A DNA stretch of 64,000 bases, from contig OZ038322.1 of assembly GCA_964035795.1 (NCBI GenBank), forward strand, positions 24,386,359 through 24,450,358, read 5' to 3'. Below are positions 30,656 through 41,245 of the stretch, piece after piece. This DNA comes from Pterobdella sp. o SKG-2022 (taxonomy: Eukaryota; Annelida; Clitellata; Hirudinida; Piscicolidae). The notes beneath the pieces are model-generated. The model saw nothing but the letters and a program-made list of their open reading frames with translations. It searched no databases and was not told where the DNA came from. Both the position numbers and the translations under genes were made by a program. Position 1 is the stretch's first letter; each line of letters begins with the position of its first letter.

Positions 30656-33086
30656 TTATTCCTGTTCAACATCAAAATTTTCACTACGCTTTTCAACGAT
30701 ACATTTCTCTTTGCAGTCAACTTCCTCAACATCTTTTTCCTCTTCTTCAGCATCACCATCAACATCTTCTTCTTCATCTTCACTCTCCACAACCCCTTGG
30801 GATTTAAGTTCCATCAGAACGTTACGAATGTAATTGTCATCAGGGTAACCATGGCCTGAAAATAAACTTCATCCTTTGAACATCCTTTAAACTAATTGTA
30901 TAAATGTTTGTATAACCATTTGTACTGTGTGATTATCTGATGAAGCTACTTTGTTTGTCATAGTTGTGAATATTTTAAAATTTAAGCATGTATAAAGAAA
31001 TGTTAAATTATTCTTTTATAGCATATATTAATAGCAACTTACCTCTATCGTTATGAAACTGAGTCTTGTGGTGAATTTCATTCCAGACAACGCTGTTGCT
31101 GATGCCTATAATTATTATCAAGATGTTTCCATGCAAAACCACCAAGTACATTACACTATAATAAGTTAAAGCTAGTTTCTAAATAAATTTTAAATTTTTT
31201 AAGCGCTAAGATAAAATTCTTGAATAATACATTCACAATATTTCAATAATTGAAAAAACTTGGAACCCAAAGTGACTGAAGTTCCGATGGTGAAAGTCAG
31301 TCTTCTCTCCCACGCCTTGATCAATAGTCTCAATACCTTTGAAGTTCATTTTATATTCCTTTAAAAAACTTTGAATAGTTAATCTTTTAAAATGCTGTGA
31401 AGCATACCAAGTATGAATGGCAGATGAGACTGCTAGTCATTAAACAAGATTAAAAACATGAACGCTTCAAAAGAACGAATTTATTCAACTCAAAAAAGGT
31501 AACGTGTGAGAAGTTAAATTTTTGAGCCCCATGATTCTCCATCAGCGACCATCGTATGAAGTTGAAGTAAATATACCGAAGCAAAACCTATATTGATATA
31601 AATATTAGACTCACCTTTCTGCCATCTACATTATTGGGTAGGTAGGCTGTTCTGGGGAAGCATGGCGCTAAATATGGTTTGAGCGGTTCTGGGTGATAGT
31701 CTTTCTGAAATGATGTGTATGAACACATGGTGTATTTCTATACATCTATGTATGGTATACACATATCAAATTATAATTAAATTCATCTATAATCTAACTT
31801 GTATGCCATTTTGAATATTGTAAGTGATGGTGATCACACCAGATTTTGCTTTGAAACCAGGCAATGAAGTCTGATGACAAATCTGTGAGGTTAATCAAAA
31901 GTTAGATAAGAAGTTATCTCGAAAAACTTCAAAAAGGGATGGTTGGGTATGCGCATATGGAGGAATTCGTAAATACGAGTAAAAGTTGTCATCTAAAACC
32001 AGAATCTCACCTCGTACTTCATCACACCATCGGGACAATTGCCATATTTGGTGTTGTACAAAAATTTGCACGTTGGACACTGAAGACCACGAGCCTGTGA
32101 TGTTGATAAAAAAGAATATGCACTAAATATCACCAACTAAAAAACTTCCATGAAACTCTAGACAATTGAGGATCTTTAAAACAGAATTTACATATAGGTA
32201 ATGAAGCAACAATAAACATTGTTCTTTAATAACAACCACCACGTGAGACTGACTTGCTGGTTGAGTACCATAGCTCTGAGACACCACCAATGGCTCAAGT
32301 GGCCACACTTCTTGAGCCTTACCACTCTTGAAGCTGCTCCACCCTTTGCATAGCTACAATAGAGTGCACTGCTTGTATTATAATGATTTTCATGTATATT
32401 TTTATGAGCTGTATGATCTTCCTTAGAAGCATCAGCTGAAGGAGTGGGCTGGTAATAGCTGGAGGGGGTATTGAATCTTTCACAACATATGGGGCATCTC
32501 TGCAGTGGTGGTGGTGGTGGTGGTGATATATAAAAATATCGAAATCTTTTTTTACCAATCATTATTTAATATATAAATGCTGGTTCAACATCATAATAAA
32601 ATAAAACTTGGAGAATATAATGCATTTGGAATATATTCTTATAGAAATATACGACCATGCACCTACCTCGGCAGATCCTTCCAAGTTTGTCACCTCTTTG
32701 AAGAACTTACCAAAAGCACTTTGCATGCAGGTAACTGTATGAGTTATTGTGCATTCTAATGAATAAGTGGCGTTTCAAAAAAACGTTGAAAACTAATTAT
32801 ACTTATACCTTTTAATGGTAGCTGAAAAAAAAACTTAAATAGCAAACGCCAAATTATTCAATTTCATGTATGGGGCAAAACATTGCACAAGCAAATCAAC
32901 ATTATCAAAATGATAAAACAATGCAGTTAAGAAGGTGCTTATGGTGGCGTCAACCCTAGGAGATTTTGGGCCACATGACTATTGAATAGTCACTGCATCA
33001 CCTTTGAAAGCCTCCAGGTCTACTTGTTTTATGCTGTTGTTATCTTTTATTTCTTTTTCATCTTTCTTGTTAGCCTTCACAAACAT
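30656..33086 (-). CDS. Deltex-like E3 ubiquitin ligase, copy 1, WWE domains missing
   Basis: RING plus Deltex C-terminal (DTC) domain. Exons: linker about 33096-33002, 32734-32667, 32499-32254 (RING start CPICCERF, then KKCGHLSHWWC), 32094-32011 (LQCPTCKFLY), 31882-31799, 31704-31615 (APCFPRTAYLPNN), 31336-31267 (KAWERRLTFTIGTS), 31105-31043 (VVWNEIHHKTQF) and 30855-30656 (GHGYPDDNYIRNVL, then an acidic tail). All phases match. The DTC domain binds NAD/ADP-ribose and recruits E2 in known Deltex proteins. The exon equivalent to 53558-53467 of copy 3 also survives near 33576, but the WWE exons before it are lost at the duplication breakpoint. The first usable Met is then at 33086, giving about 309 aa. 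Whether it has a promoter is unknown. The RING holds a long insertion between its first two cysteine pairs. Confidence 0.85.
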
Positions 33087-33773
33087 TCTTTTAAACCTAT
33101 TGTAATCAATATTGGAATTTCACTTTCATAAGTTTTTGAAAAATAATAAATTCAATTTCAGAGTATTCGTTCGAAGTATGTATTTTTTAGTTTATAAATT
33201 TACTGATTTCAACTTCGAAATGAAGTTTCTAGACACATTTATTTAAAGAAAACCATAATTTTTGGTAAAATATACACCACCACAAAACATTAGTTAGTAC
33301 AACAGATAGTTGGCATATGAGGCACTAAAGTCTTCATCATTTTTTGAATTTGCAGTCTACCTTATAAATGTTTAGCATTTTGGTCATACTAACCTGAAAT
33401 AGATGGCATGTAACTAGGTTTTAAATATTTCCAACAACCCCATCAAGACAGAACCACAATCCACATGATTAATGAAATAAGCACCTTTTATGGGCAATCA
33501 ATGAAGTTGTGCCACTAGCTTCCCCATCATCATTAACTGACTTCGTGTATAGCTCAGTCCATGTATGTCTCCGTATCTTCCTAATGTAGTTTGTTTTTAG
33601 GTTCACCTGTTTGTTTTGTTACTGAATAAAATCATTGACATTTTTTTCATGAAACATCTTGAATTTTTAATTTTTTTTTGCAAAAATTTTTGAACTTTAG
33701 TTTGAATTAGAATAGCTTGTGATATAGTCTTTTATACTAGTACTATGTTGTTTTGATCCTTAAACATTAAACA

Positions 33774-33885
33774 CACTGTGGAACAGATGCTAATTGTCGG
33801 CCCACGCGAGATCGAACCCGGTAACTTTAGATAATTAGTCTAATGCTCAACCATTGAGCTACAGGAGCCGACAATAAACAACGGT
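33774..33885 (-). mobile_element. tRNA-derived SINE, head and part of body
   Basis: The minus strand reads as a degenerate tRNA. A D-arm (GTAGCTCAATGGTTGAGC) is followed by a TTAGA/TCTAA anticodon stem and a B-box-like GGGTTCGATC. An 11-bp inverted repeat (ATTGTCGGC ... GCCGACAAT) closes the structure. The T-stem does not pair well, so it is not a functional tRNA gene. The sequence after the head (ATTAGCATCTGTTCCACAGTGT) is shared with 59711-59745, which marks a dispersed family. The tail is cut off at the unit A/B junction near 33765. Confidence 0.75.
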
Positions 33886-34206
33886 GTCTGAGTTTAACGT
33901 ACTTGATAATTTTACTTTGTTAACGAAAATCTTTGTACTCAGTAAAAGTACTTTTTGTGTTCAAATGCTTTGCTTAATACTATTGCTTATAGATTTCTAA
34001 ATCTCATTGGTAGTTCACTTAAATCTCAATGTAAATCTTTATCCGACATCACTTAATTCAATATGAAAGCCGCTTGACTTTTTTTATGGATTTATTTTCA
34101 AAAATTCGCAAACAGTCAAATGTTTTCGAAAGCTGATAAATGAATCATGTCAAGAACCATTTATGTTTAAAACTACGACAAATTAATGCCAAACAGGGTG
34201 TTTCTT

Positions 34207-35136
34207 CTACTTTAACGGAGCTTTTTCGCACAAACCACATAATTCAACATCGCATTCCACAGCGTGCCAATACTCCCACAACTGACTTAAACAGTAAATT
34301 TTGGAATTGTCGTAGTAATAGTTCCAGTTTACACGTTCAAAAGTGGCTTGACTAAAGTCAGGCTGTCTAGGATCGAAGCCGGATGTAGTTCCGTTATCAA
34401 ACATGTAGATGGTCTTGTTGTAGCTCATGCCACCGATCCATACAAGTTTGTATGGGCAAGATTCTGAAAAATATTGAAACATGATTTTATCACACCAATG
34501 AAAAGCATACAATTTATGCATTATTTTTTCTCACGATAATGCCTAATGCATTCGAACTTGTATAAACTCAAATCTAAATTAGATCAATCTTGTAGTGAAT
34601 GTCTAACCAACAGGGTAGGTCTGTATATCTTTGACGTATTTGTGGTCTACGTCATTTTCCACTGTGACTAAATGTCCATTTCCTTCTCGACATGTGTTTT
34701 GGGCTTCTTGCCATGTCTTTTGGTTTATTCTTTTGAAACAACGACCATACCAATAAAAGTAACCGTTACCACACTTTGCTGAAAATGTTTGTTTGAAGAA
34801 GTTAATTGACTATTTATAGTGGAATAAGTTATTTGTGCAAGCTAAAGAAAGGAAAAGTTTTGTCTTGCGAGATACAAAACCGCTTTTTTCCCTTCTCAAC
34901 AAGAAACATGACTCTGTGGAGTTCTTTTGATGAACTCAAGCAAGTCAAGGTGTTTTCATGTCAAGATCAGGTCCGACTATGAACGAAACAACGATCCACA
35001 CAATAGAAACAAGAAATGTCTTCTAGATATATAAAGAAAATTAGCAAAACAAATAATTTAAAATACTTGATGGTTGCAGAGATTGTGCCAGAGCACACGG
35101 GACTAAGAGGCAAGCTAAGAGAAGAAGGACTTTCAT
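34207..35136 (-). CDS. Secreted C-type lectin, copy 1
   Basis: Three exons (35136-35067, 34778-34608, 34463-34207) give 165 aa. Residues 1-17 (MKVLLLLACLLVPCALA) are a clear signal peptide. The rest is one C-type lectin domain: CGNGYFYWYGRCF, WQEAQNTC, HLVTVENDVDHKYV, LVWIGGMSYN, then VNWNYYYDN, YWHAVEC and CGLCEKA with the expected cysteines. WIGG sits at the usual WIGL site. The usual WND calcium motif is replaced by WHA, and the only QPD triplet (PRQPDFS) is probably not in the ligand loop, so calcium-dependent sugar binding is doubtful. A TATA box lies 50 bp upstream of the ATG. It is a likely humoral or mucosal defence lectin by family, but the ligand is unknown. Confidence 0.88.
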
Positions 35137-35185
35137 GTTTTGTAATCTTCTGCAGAGATGGATTATGGCTGAAAAATCTGTCTTT

Positions 35186-35193
35186 CTTTTATA
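35186..35193 (-). promoter_or_regulatory. TATA box of lectin copy 1
   Basis: TATAAAAG on the minus strand, 50 bp from the lectin start codon, at a spacing that leaves a short 5' UTR of about 20-25 nt. Confidence 0.7.
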
Positions 35194-36763
35194 CTCACAA
35201 AGTTATCTTGAAAACTCAATGATAGAATAAACTTTAGCAATCAATGAAGGGAACTTTTTCAAAGAAAAATTCTTCATGATCTTTCTAATTATTTTTGAAC
35301 ATGGTTGGAAACTTACGGAATCTTTCGAAATCAGTCAAAAAAAAATATATATTCAAATAAACAGTTATTTGAAACATCTAAATAGCATCTTAAAAGTTGA
35401 AAAAGTCTTTTGAAACTTGTTAACGTGTTTGTAGTAACGAAGAATCGATACAAAATTTTTAATTTTATATATGCTTGGTAATAAGTTCCTTTGGAGTTGC
35501 ATGTTACCCAATGTGCTTCTCAAGCTACACACAAAGTATTCAAATCAATCCATATCAGTGGAACCAGGCACTGATATTTTCATTAAACTCCTTTGTAAGT
35601 GATATTGAAATACCTAATGAAGTTTTACAGTGTTTTCAACATTTATACATTTTATAGTTGAATTTATTTATTCACAATGTCTCTTTAAGCTTTGTATCAA
35701 AAATTTCTATTGTTCAATAAATTGTTCGTACCATTTTTAGCAAAACTTGAAAAATGTTCACAATTTCAGAAAATCAGTATCAATCAATGACCGCACAGTC
35801 ACTAAACTCGACAGATTGCGTTTTGATCGGCTTTTCAGACGCGGAGACAACTTTTCAGACCTCATAAAAGAATTTTTACAATTTTAGGAGATCAATATGA
35901 ATTTAATCCCCTCATGGATTTTCAACTTACCAGCAAGAGAAGACGTGTTAATTTTTGTTGCGTAATATTAAGATAGTGGAACGACGATTTGGAAAGATGA
36001 CGCAAAAAAACAACCATTCACATAAGCAGCATTTACAGAAAGATTTGGATTACTTTTTTGATAATACTCAATTTGCGAGTTTTGGGCATTAGAAAAAATT
36101 TCACTTGAAGTTTGTTTCAGATTTTTCATTTTATTTTGACAAATTATGAGTCAATTTGATTGATTTTACTCAAATTTAGCGGTTTGTTGAAAATTTTGTC
36201 ATTTCGGCGTAATCTTAGGAGGTATTTTTGTTTCGGTAAGGTTTTTTGTTATATTCTGAAAGTAACTGGAGTTTCTCAAAAATTGTGGTTGTGTTGAATA
36301 TAGATGTTTGGCTCGAAGAATTGGAATTTTATTTTTACCAATACACACAGCCTATATTTATTAAAAACTCAAGGATTTCAATTCTTCCAGCCAAATATAT
36401 ATACTCAAGTGAAAACACTTTCAGGGGTTTATTTTATTTCACGAAGCTTCCATGTAACGAACAGAATGTTGACAACATCTGCATGGAAGTCAGTAACATT
36501 CTTATATTTGTACCTCCACTTGATAATGTAAGTTCAACTTACGAAAAGTTAATAAATAATAATACTAATAATAATATGAATAATGATAATATTCTTTGCT
36601 AACGCTTCGGTTCAAAATGGCGGATTCGTGCTAACACACTGAAATTCAGTTTGGACAAATTAATTTATGAGTTATATTTTAGTTTTTTAAGTTATTTATA
36701 AGTTCCATAAAAAGAAACAATACTGGGTTTGGAAACAATACATTAGGATTGGGCCAATCTAAT

Positions 36764-36911
36764 AGGACACTTTCGGATGACATTGTGGACAATTAGCCTC
36801 AAAATTTTGAATCATAAAAACACGACAAAACTTGATTTTTTATTTTTACGAAGCTTTTCGATAGATTCTATATCATCATCAGGTAACCAATGAACTCACT
36901 TTCGGATGAGT
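36764..36911. repeat. 13-bp direct repeats flanking a 120-bp insert
   Basis: CACTTTCGGATGA occurs at about 36765 and again at about 36899. The segment between is AT-rich and ends in ATCATCATCAGG. This is the pattern of a target-site duplication around a short, 5'-truncated insertion. The same arrangement is present in unit B copy 2 (about 46290-46435), so the insertion predates the duplication. Confidence 0.5.
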
Positions 36912-37122
36912 TTTTATTTATATACATATTACATTGTTTTAAAATAAATAAGCAGTAAACGTTACCATAGACCGCTTCATTTTTGTCTTAGTTCCTTTTT
37001 TTTCATATTAGTATATGTTTATCTGTTTGTTTTGTTACTGAATAAAATCATTGACATTTTCATGATGAACACAACCAAATAAGCACACACATAGATACAC
37101 AAACACAATGAGAGAACAAAAC

Positions 37123-37212
37123 CTGGTCTTGACTCTGGCATCTTGCCAACCCACCCTCTGCAACAAGCCCCTCCCAGTTGCCACCACTTAGTCCTCCTTC
37201 AGACTCACCATA
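37123..37212 (-). pseudogene. RIC1 exon 5 copy with stop codon
   Basis: A 90-bp copy of RIC1 exon 5 with both splice sites kept. The Leu codon TTG after LKED is TAA here, so the exon is closed. It is separated from any intact RIC1 exons and cannot contribute to RIC1. Confidence 0.9.
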
Positions 37213-37232
37213 CTGGTGGTACATCATATTAG

Positions 37233-39184
37233 TTTCATGGGTTGGTGGTTTCATGAGTTGGTGATTTCATGGGTTGGTGGTTTCATGAGTTGGTGATTTC
37301 ATGGGTTGGTGGTTTCATGAGTTGGTGATTTCATGGGTTGGTGGTTTCATGGGTTGGTGGTTTCATGGGTTGGTGGTTTCATGGGTTGGCGGTTTCATGG
37401 GTTGGTGGTTTCATGGGTTGGTGGTTTCATGGGTTGGTGGTTTCATGAGTTGGTGATTTCATGGGTTGGTGGTTTCATGAGTTGGTGGTTTCATGAGTTG
37501 GTGGTTTCATGGGTTGGTGGTTTCATGAGTTGGTGATTTCATGGGTTGGTGATTTCATGGGTTGGTGGTTTCATGAGTTGGTGGTTTCATGGGTTGGTGG
37601 TTTCATGAGTTGGTGATTTCATGGGTTGGTGATTTCATGGGTTGGTGATTTCATGGGTTGGTGATTTCATGGGTTGGTGGTTTCATGAGTTGGTGGTTTC
37701 ATGAGTTGGTGGTTTCATGGGTTGGTGGTTTCATGAGTTGGTGATTTTATGGGTTGGTGATTTCATGGGTTGGTGGTTTCATGAGTTGGTGGTTTCATGG
37801 GTTGGTGGTTTCATGGGTTGGTGATTTCATGGGTTGGTGATTTCATGGGTTGGTGGTTTCATGAGTTGGTGATTTCATGGGTTGGTGATTTCATGGGTTG
37901 GTGGTTTCATGAGTTGGTGGTTTCATGGGTTGGTGGTTTCATGGGTTGGTGGTTTCATGGGTTGGTGGTTTCATGAGTTGGTGGTTTCATGGGTTGGCGG
38001 TTTCATGGGTTGGTGGTTTCATGGGTTGGTGGTTTCATGGGTTGGTGGTTTCATGGGTTGGCGGTTTCATGGGTTGGTGGTTTCATGGGTTGGTGGTTTC
38101 ATGGGTTGGTGGTTTCATGGGTTGGTGGTTTCATGAGTTGGTGGTTTCATGGGTTGGTGGTTTCATGGGTTGGTGGTTTCATGGGTTGGTGGTTTCATGG
38201 GTTGGTGATTTCATGGGTTGGTGATTTCATGGGTTGGTGGTTTCATGAGTTGGTGATTTCATGGGTTGGTGATTTCATGGGTTGGTGGTTTCATGAGTTG
38301 GTGGTTTCATGGGTTGGTGGTTTCATGGGTTGGTGGTTTCATGGGTTGGTGGTTTCATGAGTTGGTGATTTCATGGGTTGGTGATTTCATGGGTTGGTGG
38401 TTTCATGAGTTGGTGGTTTCATGGGTTGGTGGTTTCATGGGTTGGTGGTTTCATGGGTTGGTGGTTTCATGAGTTGGTGGTTTCATGGGTTGGTGATTTC
38501 ATGGGTTGGTGATTTCATGGGTTGGTGGTTTCATGAGTTGGTGGTTTCATGGGTTGGTGGTTTCATGAGTTGGTGATTTCATGGGTTGGTGATTTCATGG
38601 GTTGGTGATTTCATGGGTTGGTGGTTTCATGAGTTGGTGGTTTCATGAGTTGGTGGTTTCATGGGTTGGTGGTTTCATGAGTTGGTGATTTCATGGGTTG
38701 GTGATTTCATGGGTTGGTGATTTCATGGGTTGGTGATTTCATGGGTTGGTGGTTTCATGAGTTGGTGGTTTCATGAGTTGGTGGTTTCATGGGTTGGTGG
38801 TTTCATGAGTTGGTGATTTTATGGGTTGGTGATTTCATGGGTTGGTGGTTTCATGAGTTGGTGGTTTCATGAGTTGGTGGTTTCATGGGTTGGTGGTTTC
38901 ATGAGTTGGTGATTTTATGGGTTGGTGATTTCATGGGTTGGTGGTTTCATGAGTTGGTGGTTTCATGGGTTGGTGATTTCATGGGTTGGTGATTTCATGG
39001 GTTGGTGGTTTCATGAGTTGGTGATTTCATGGGTTGGTGATTTCATGGGTTGGTGGTTTCATGAGTTGGTGGTTTCATGGGTTGGTGGTTTCATGGGTTG
39101 GTGGTTTCATGGGTTGGTGGTTTCATGAGTTGGTGGTTTCATGAGTTGGTGGTTTCATGGGTTGGTGGTTTCATGGGTTGGTGG
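37233..39184. repeat. 16-bp minisatellite, long array (about 122 units)
   Basis: Same 16-bp unit as at 27013 with three main variants (GGTTTCATGGGTTGGT, GGTTTCATGAGTTGGT, GATTTCATGGGTTGGT) and rare GGC or TTTTATG changes. Because 16 is not a multiple of 3, every forward frame reads a 16-residue [20 protein letters not shown] repeat without stops. These frames are not genes. Confidence 0.97.
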
Positions 39185-40674
39185 CAATGTGTTTGAATAC
39201 ATGATAAAAATTGTCGGTAGTTTAAAGTAATAATGAAGAGATTGGTTGAATAAATGCTAAAAGTTTTTGTCGGCGGTTTGCTGCATTGAAAATCATGATG
39301 CTGAAAAAGATTGAATATATACCAAGTTATAGCATCATAAAGTTGCATTAAGTATAAAATCAATAGAGCGGTACCATATTAAGGGCGGAGTTACAAATGA
39401 ACATTTTTATTTGAAACTATATTTCAAAATGTTACATTGGTCACGTAAAGCTTCGTACATTTTTCGTTCAATATCCCATTGCAAACTTCTACTATTACGG
39501 AAACACTGCGTATTACCCTTTCATACTACACTGCGCATCACAACGTGCAGGTTAGAGTTAGGTGAAGAAGGGGATGAGGAAGTAAAGGAAGGTGGTGACG
39601 TATGTTTACTAAATGGTAGATGCCAAAGACCAAATAAACACAGCATCAATATGTGTATACATTACTCACCACTATAGCCCGATTCAAAAGCTAGTTCAAG
39701 GCGACATAAGAATATCAAAGGTACAAATGAATGATGACAGAGTTGAATTTGTCGAAAATGTTAGTTTTTTGAAAAAATATATGTATCTAAAATCTTTCTC
39801 ATTTTACAATAAAAATCAAGATGCAAATATATTTATAATACTAATACAGTGAAGTTCGGAAGCTTCATTTTATTTGCATTGAAAAAATGAAACAGATGTT
39901 GAGAAAAGTACAAAAATCTCCGAATATTTCGAAAGAGGCAATAAAAATGAAACAGCCATAACTTGAAAATTAAGAGATTAAAAAAAATACGTATTTCGCC
40001 GTTATTCTTATAACTATGTTATTTGTTGGACCAAATAAAGACATGAAACCATTTTGAAATATCTTAATTAAAGGCCGTTATTGATTTTTTAAGGATTCAA
40101 CAAAAATGATACTCTGTTTCTGTATTTATTTAGCTTGATAAGTTGTCCTTCAAAAGGCTTCTTTATATTTTATGAGTAACATCCCATATTGCTGAGTCAA
40201 CATTTCAATGGAAAACAGGAGACATTAAAAGCTTTTGCAGCTGTCTCTGAACTTTCTCAAAACTTCACATTCCAACGTGGAAATAAAAGATGAATCGTAT
40301 TGCATATAGGACTTAATTCTTGTTATTTATAAAAATAAATCAAATTTAAAGAAATTTAAATTCTAAGAAACATTTTAATGAAATTAGTCAGCTAGAAATA
40401 GCTTTAAATAGTAACTAATTAATATCAGTTTTCCATAATGAAGCTTTTATTAACTATTTGAAATTCTACAAAAATTATAATTTAATTTTGGTTGATGATT
40501 TATCAACCATACAACTTAATCTTACAAACCCAGTTTATACCCCGTATAATTGTATTAAGTTATGAAAAATCATGAAGCCTATTAGTCTTTTCAAATGAAC
40601 ATATGCAAGTTCTTTTGGGCATTGTTTTAGTATGTTTTAGGATCATAAGTATTATGAATGTACAATGTAGATGA
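39185..40674. other. Copy of RIC1 intron 4, no gene
   Basis: Closely similar to 27221-28712 in RIC1 intron 4 and to 48579-50067. Short open frames recur in all three copies but lack splice context or family similarity, and their recurrence is explained by the duplication. Confidence 0.85.
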
Positions 40675-40794
40675 CCATATTCCAATAGTTTTATTCGATA
40701 TAACTGCTATAAAAGTTCTGTCATTATTGGCAGCTAAATGATGCGCGTTGTGCTTTACATTTAATTGTTTGGGCCATCCTATAGGAAAATACAT
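40675..40794 (-). pseudogene. RIC1 exon 1 copy, cut before the splice donor
   Basis: The first 40 codons (from [11 protein letters not shown] to IGIW) are intact, but the sequence then jumps into intron 4 material, losing the last three codons and the GT donor. RIC1 exons 2-4 are absent. The start region and any promoter are retained, so it could still be transcribed. Confidence 0.92.
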
Positions 40795-41245
40795 TGCGAT
40801 ATTTGCACAACGTATTTAAAACAAAGATTTTTTTTTTGATTTTTCAGGCGTATTTTTGACTTTCACATTAAGTTTTTTGCCACGAAACGCATCGCAATTG
40901 TTTTCTCAATCATATTTAGCAAAGGTAATTGAAACTATTTAAATAAAAACACAACATTTAATTTTGGATTTAATTTTATTATTCTTTAAAATCATTTAGT
41001 CTTTCATTGAATTTAATCAAGGTTTTAAAAGAATATGATTCACTAAAAGTTAAAGCACAAATTTCATTGATTGTAACGCTTAATTGTAAAAGTGGTAAAA
41101 ATAACCGGGTTCTTATGAAACTAGATGCATGCACAAGTGAAAAATAATATGAAAATTAAATGAAATGATTATAAAAAAAAATTTTAAGAAATAATTTTTA
41201 AAATTGACAGTAAATATGAACCAGTTCGATGAAGCATTGAATAAA

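Larger units (their letters stand above)
26845..33764. repeat. Segmental duplication unit A, copy 1
   Basis: Homologous to 36917-43346 and 46450-53750. In minus-strand order it holds Deltex 3' exons, RIC1 exon 1, RIC1 introns and exons 2-4 (only in this copy), a minisatellite and RIC1 exon 5. Its right edge ends with CCTTAAACATTA, identical to copy 3 up to four bases inside a Deltex WWE exon, and then joins a truncated SINE. This copy is the parental RIC1 context because exons 2-4 and 6 onward are intact. Confidence 0.9.
33765..36916. repeat. Segmental duplication unit B, copy 1
   Basis: Near-identical to 43346-46430 and absent beside copy 3. It contains a truncated SINE, the lectin gene at 34207-35136, and about 1.7 kb of AT-rich sequence without a recognisable gene (35260-36760). 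Confidence 0.88.

Noticed and set aside
30523..30859. Lys/Met-rich and Phe-rich frames opposite or beside the Deltex last exon
   Set aside because: They are shadows of the acidic Deltex tail read in other frames or on the other strand.
33800..33872. A functional tRNA-Ile gene (AAT anticodon)
   Set aside because: The T-stem does not pair and the flanks match a dispersed repeat, so it is a SINE head.
36246..36602. A 118-codon plus-strand frame repeated at 45736-46080
   Set aside because: Between copies it shows Ser to Ile, Tyr to Asn and loss of four codons in an Asn-rich end. No domain is recognised and composition matches AT-rich noncoding DNA.
37882..38472. Several overlapping plus-strand open frames rich in Trp, Gly, Phe and Val
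   Set aside because: They are frame readings of the 16-bp minisatellite; stop-free repeats produce them in every forward frame.
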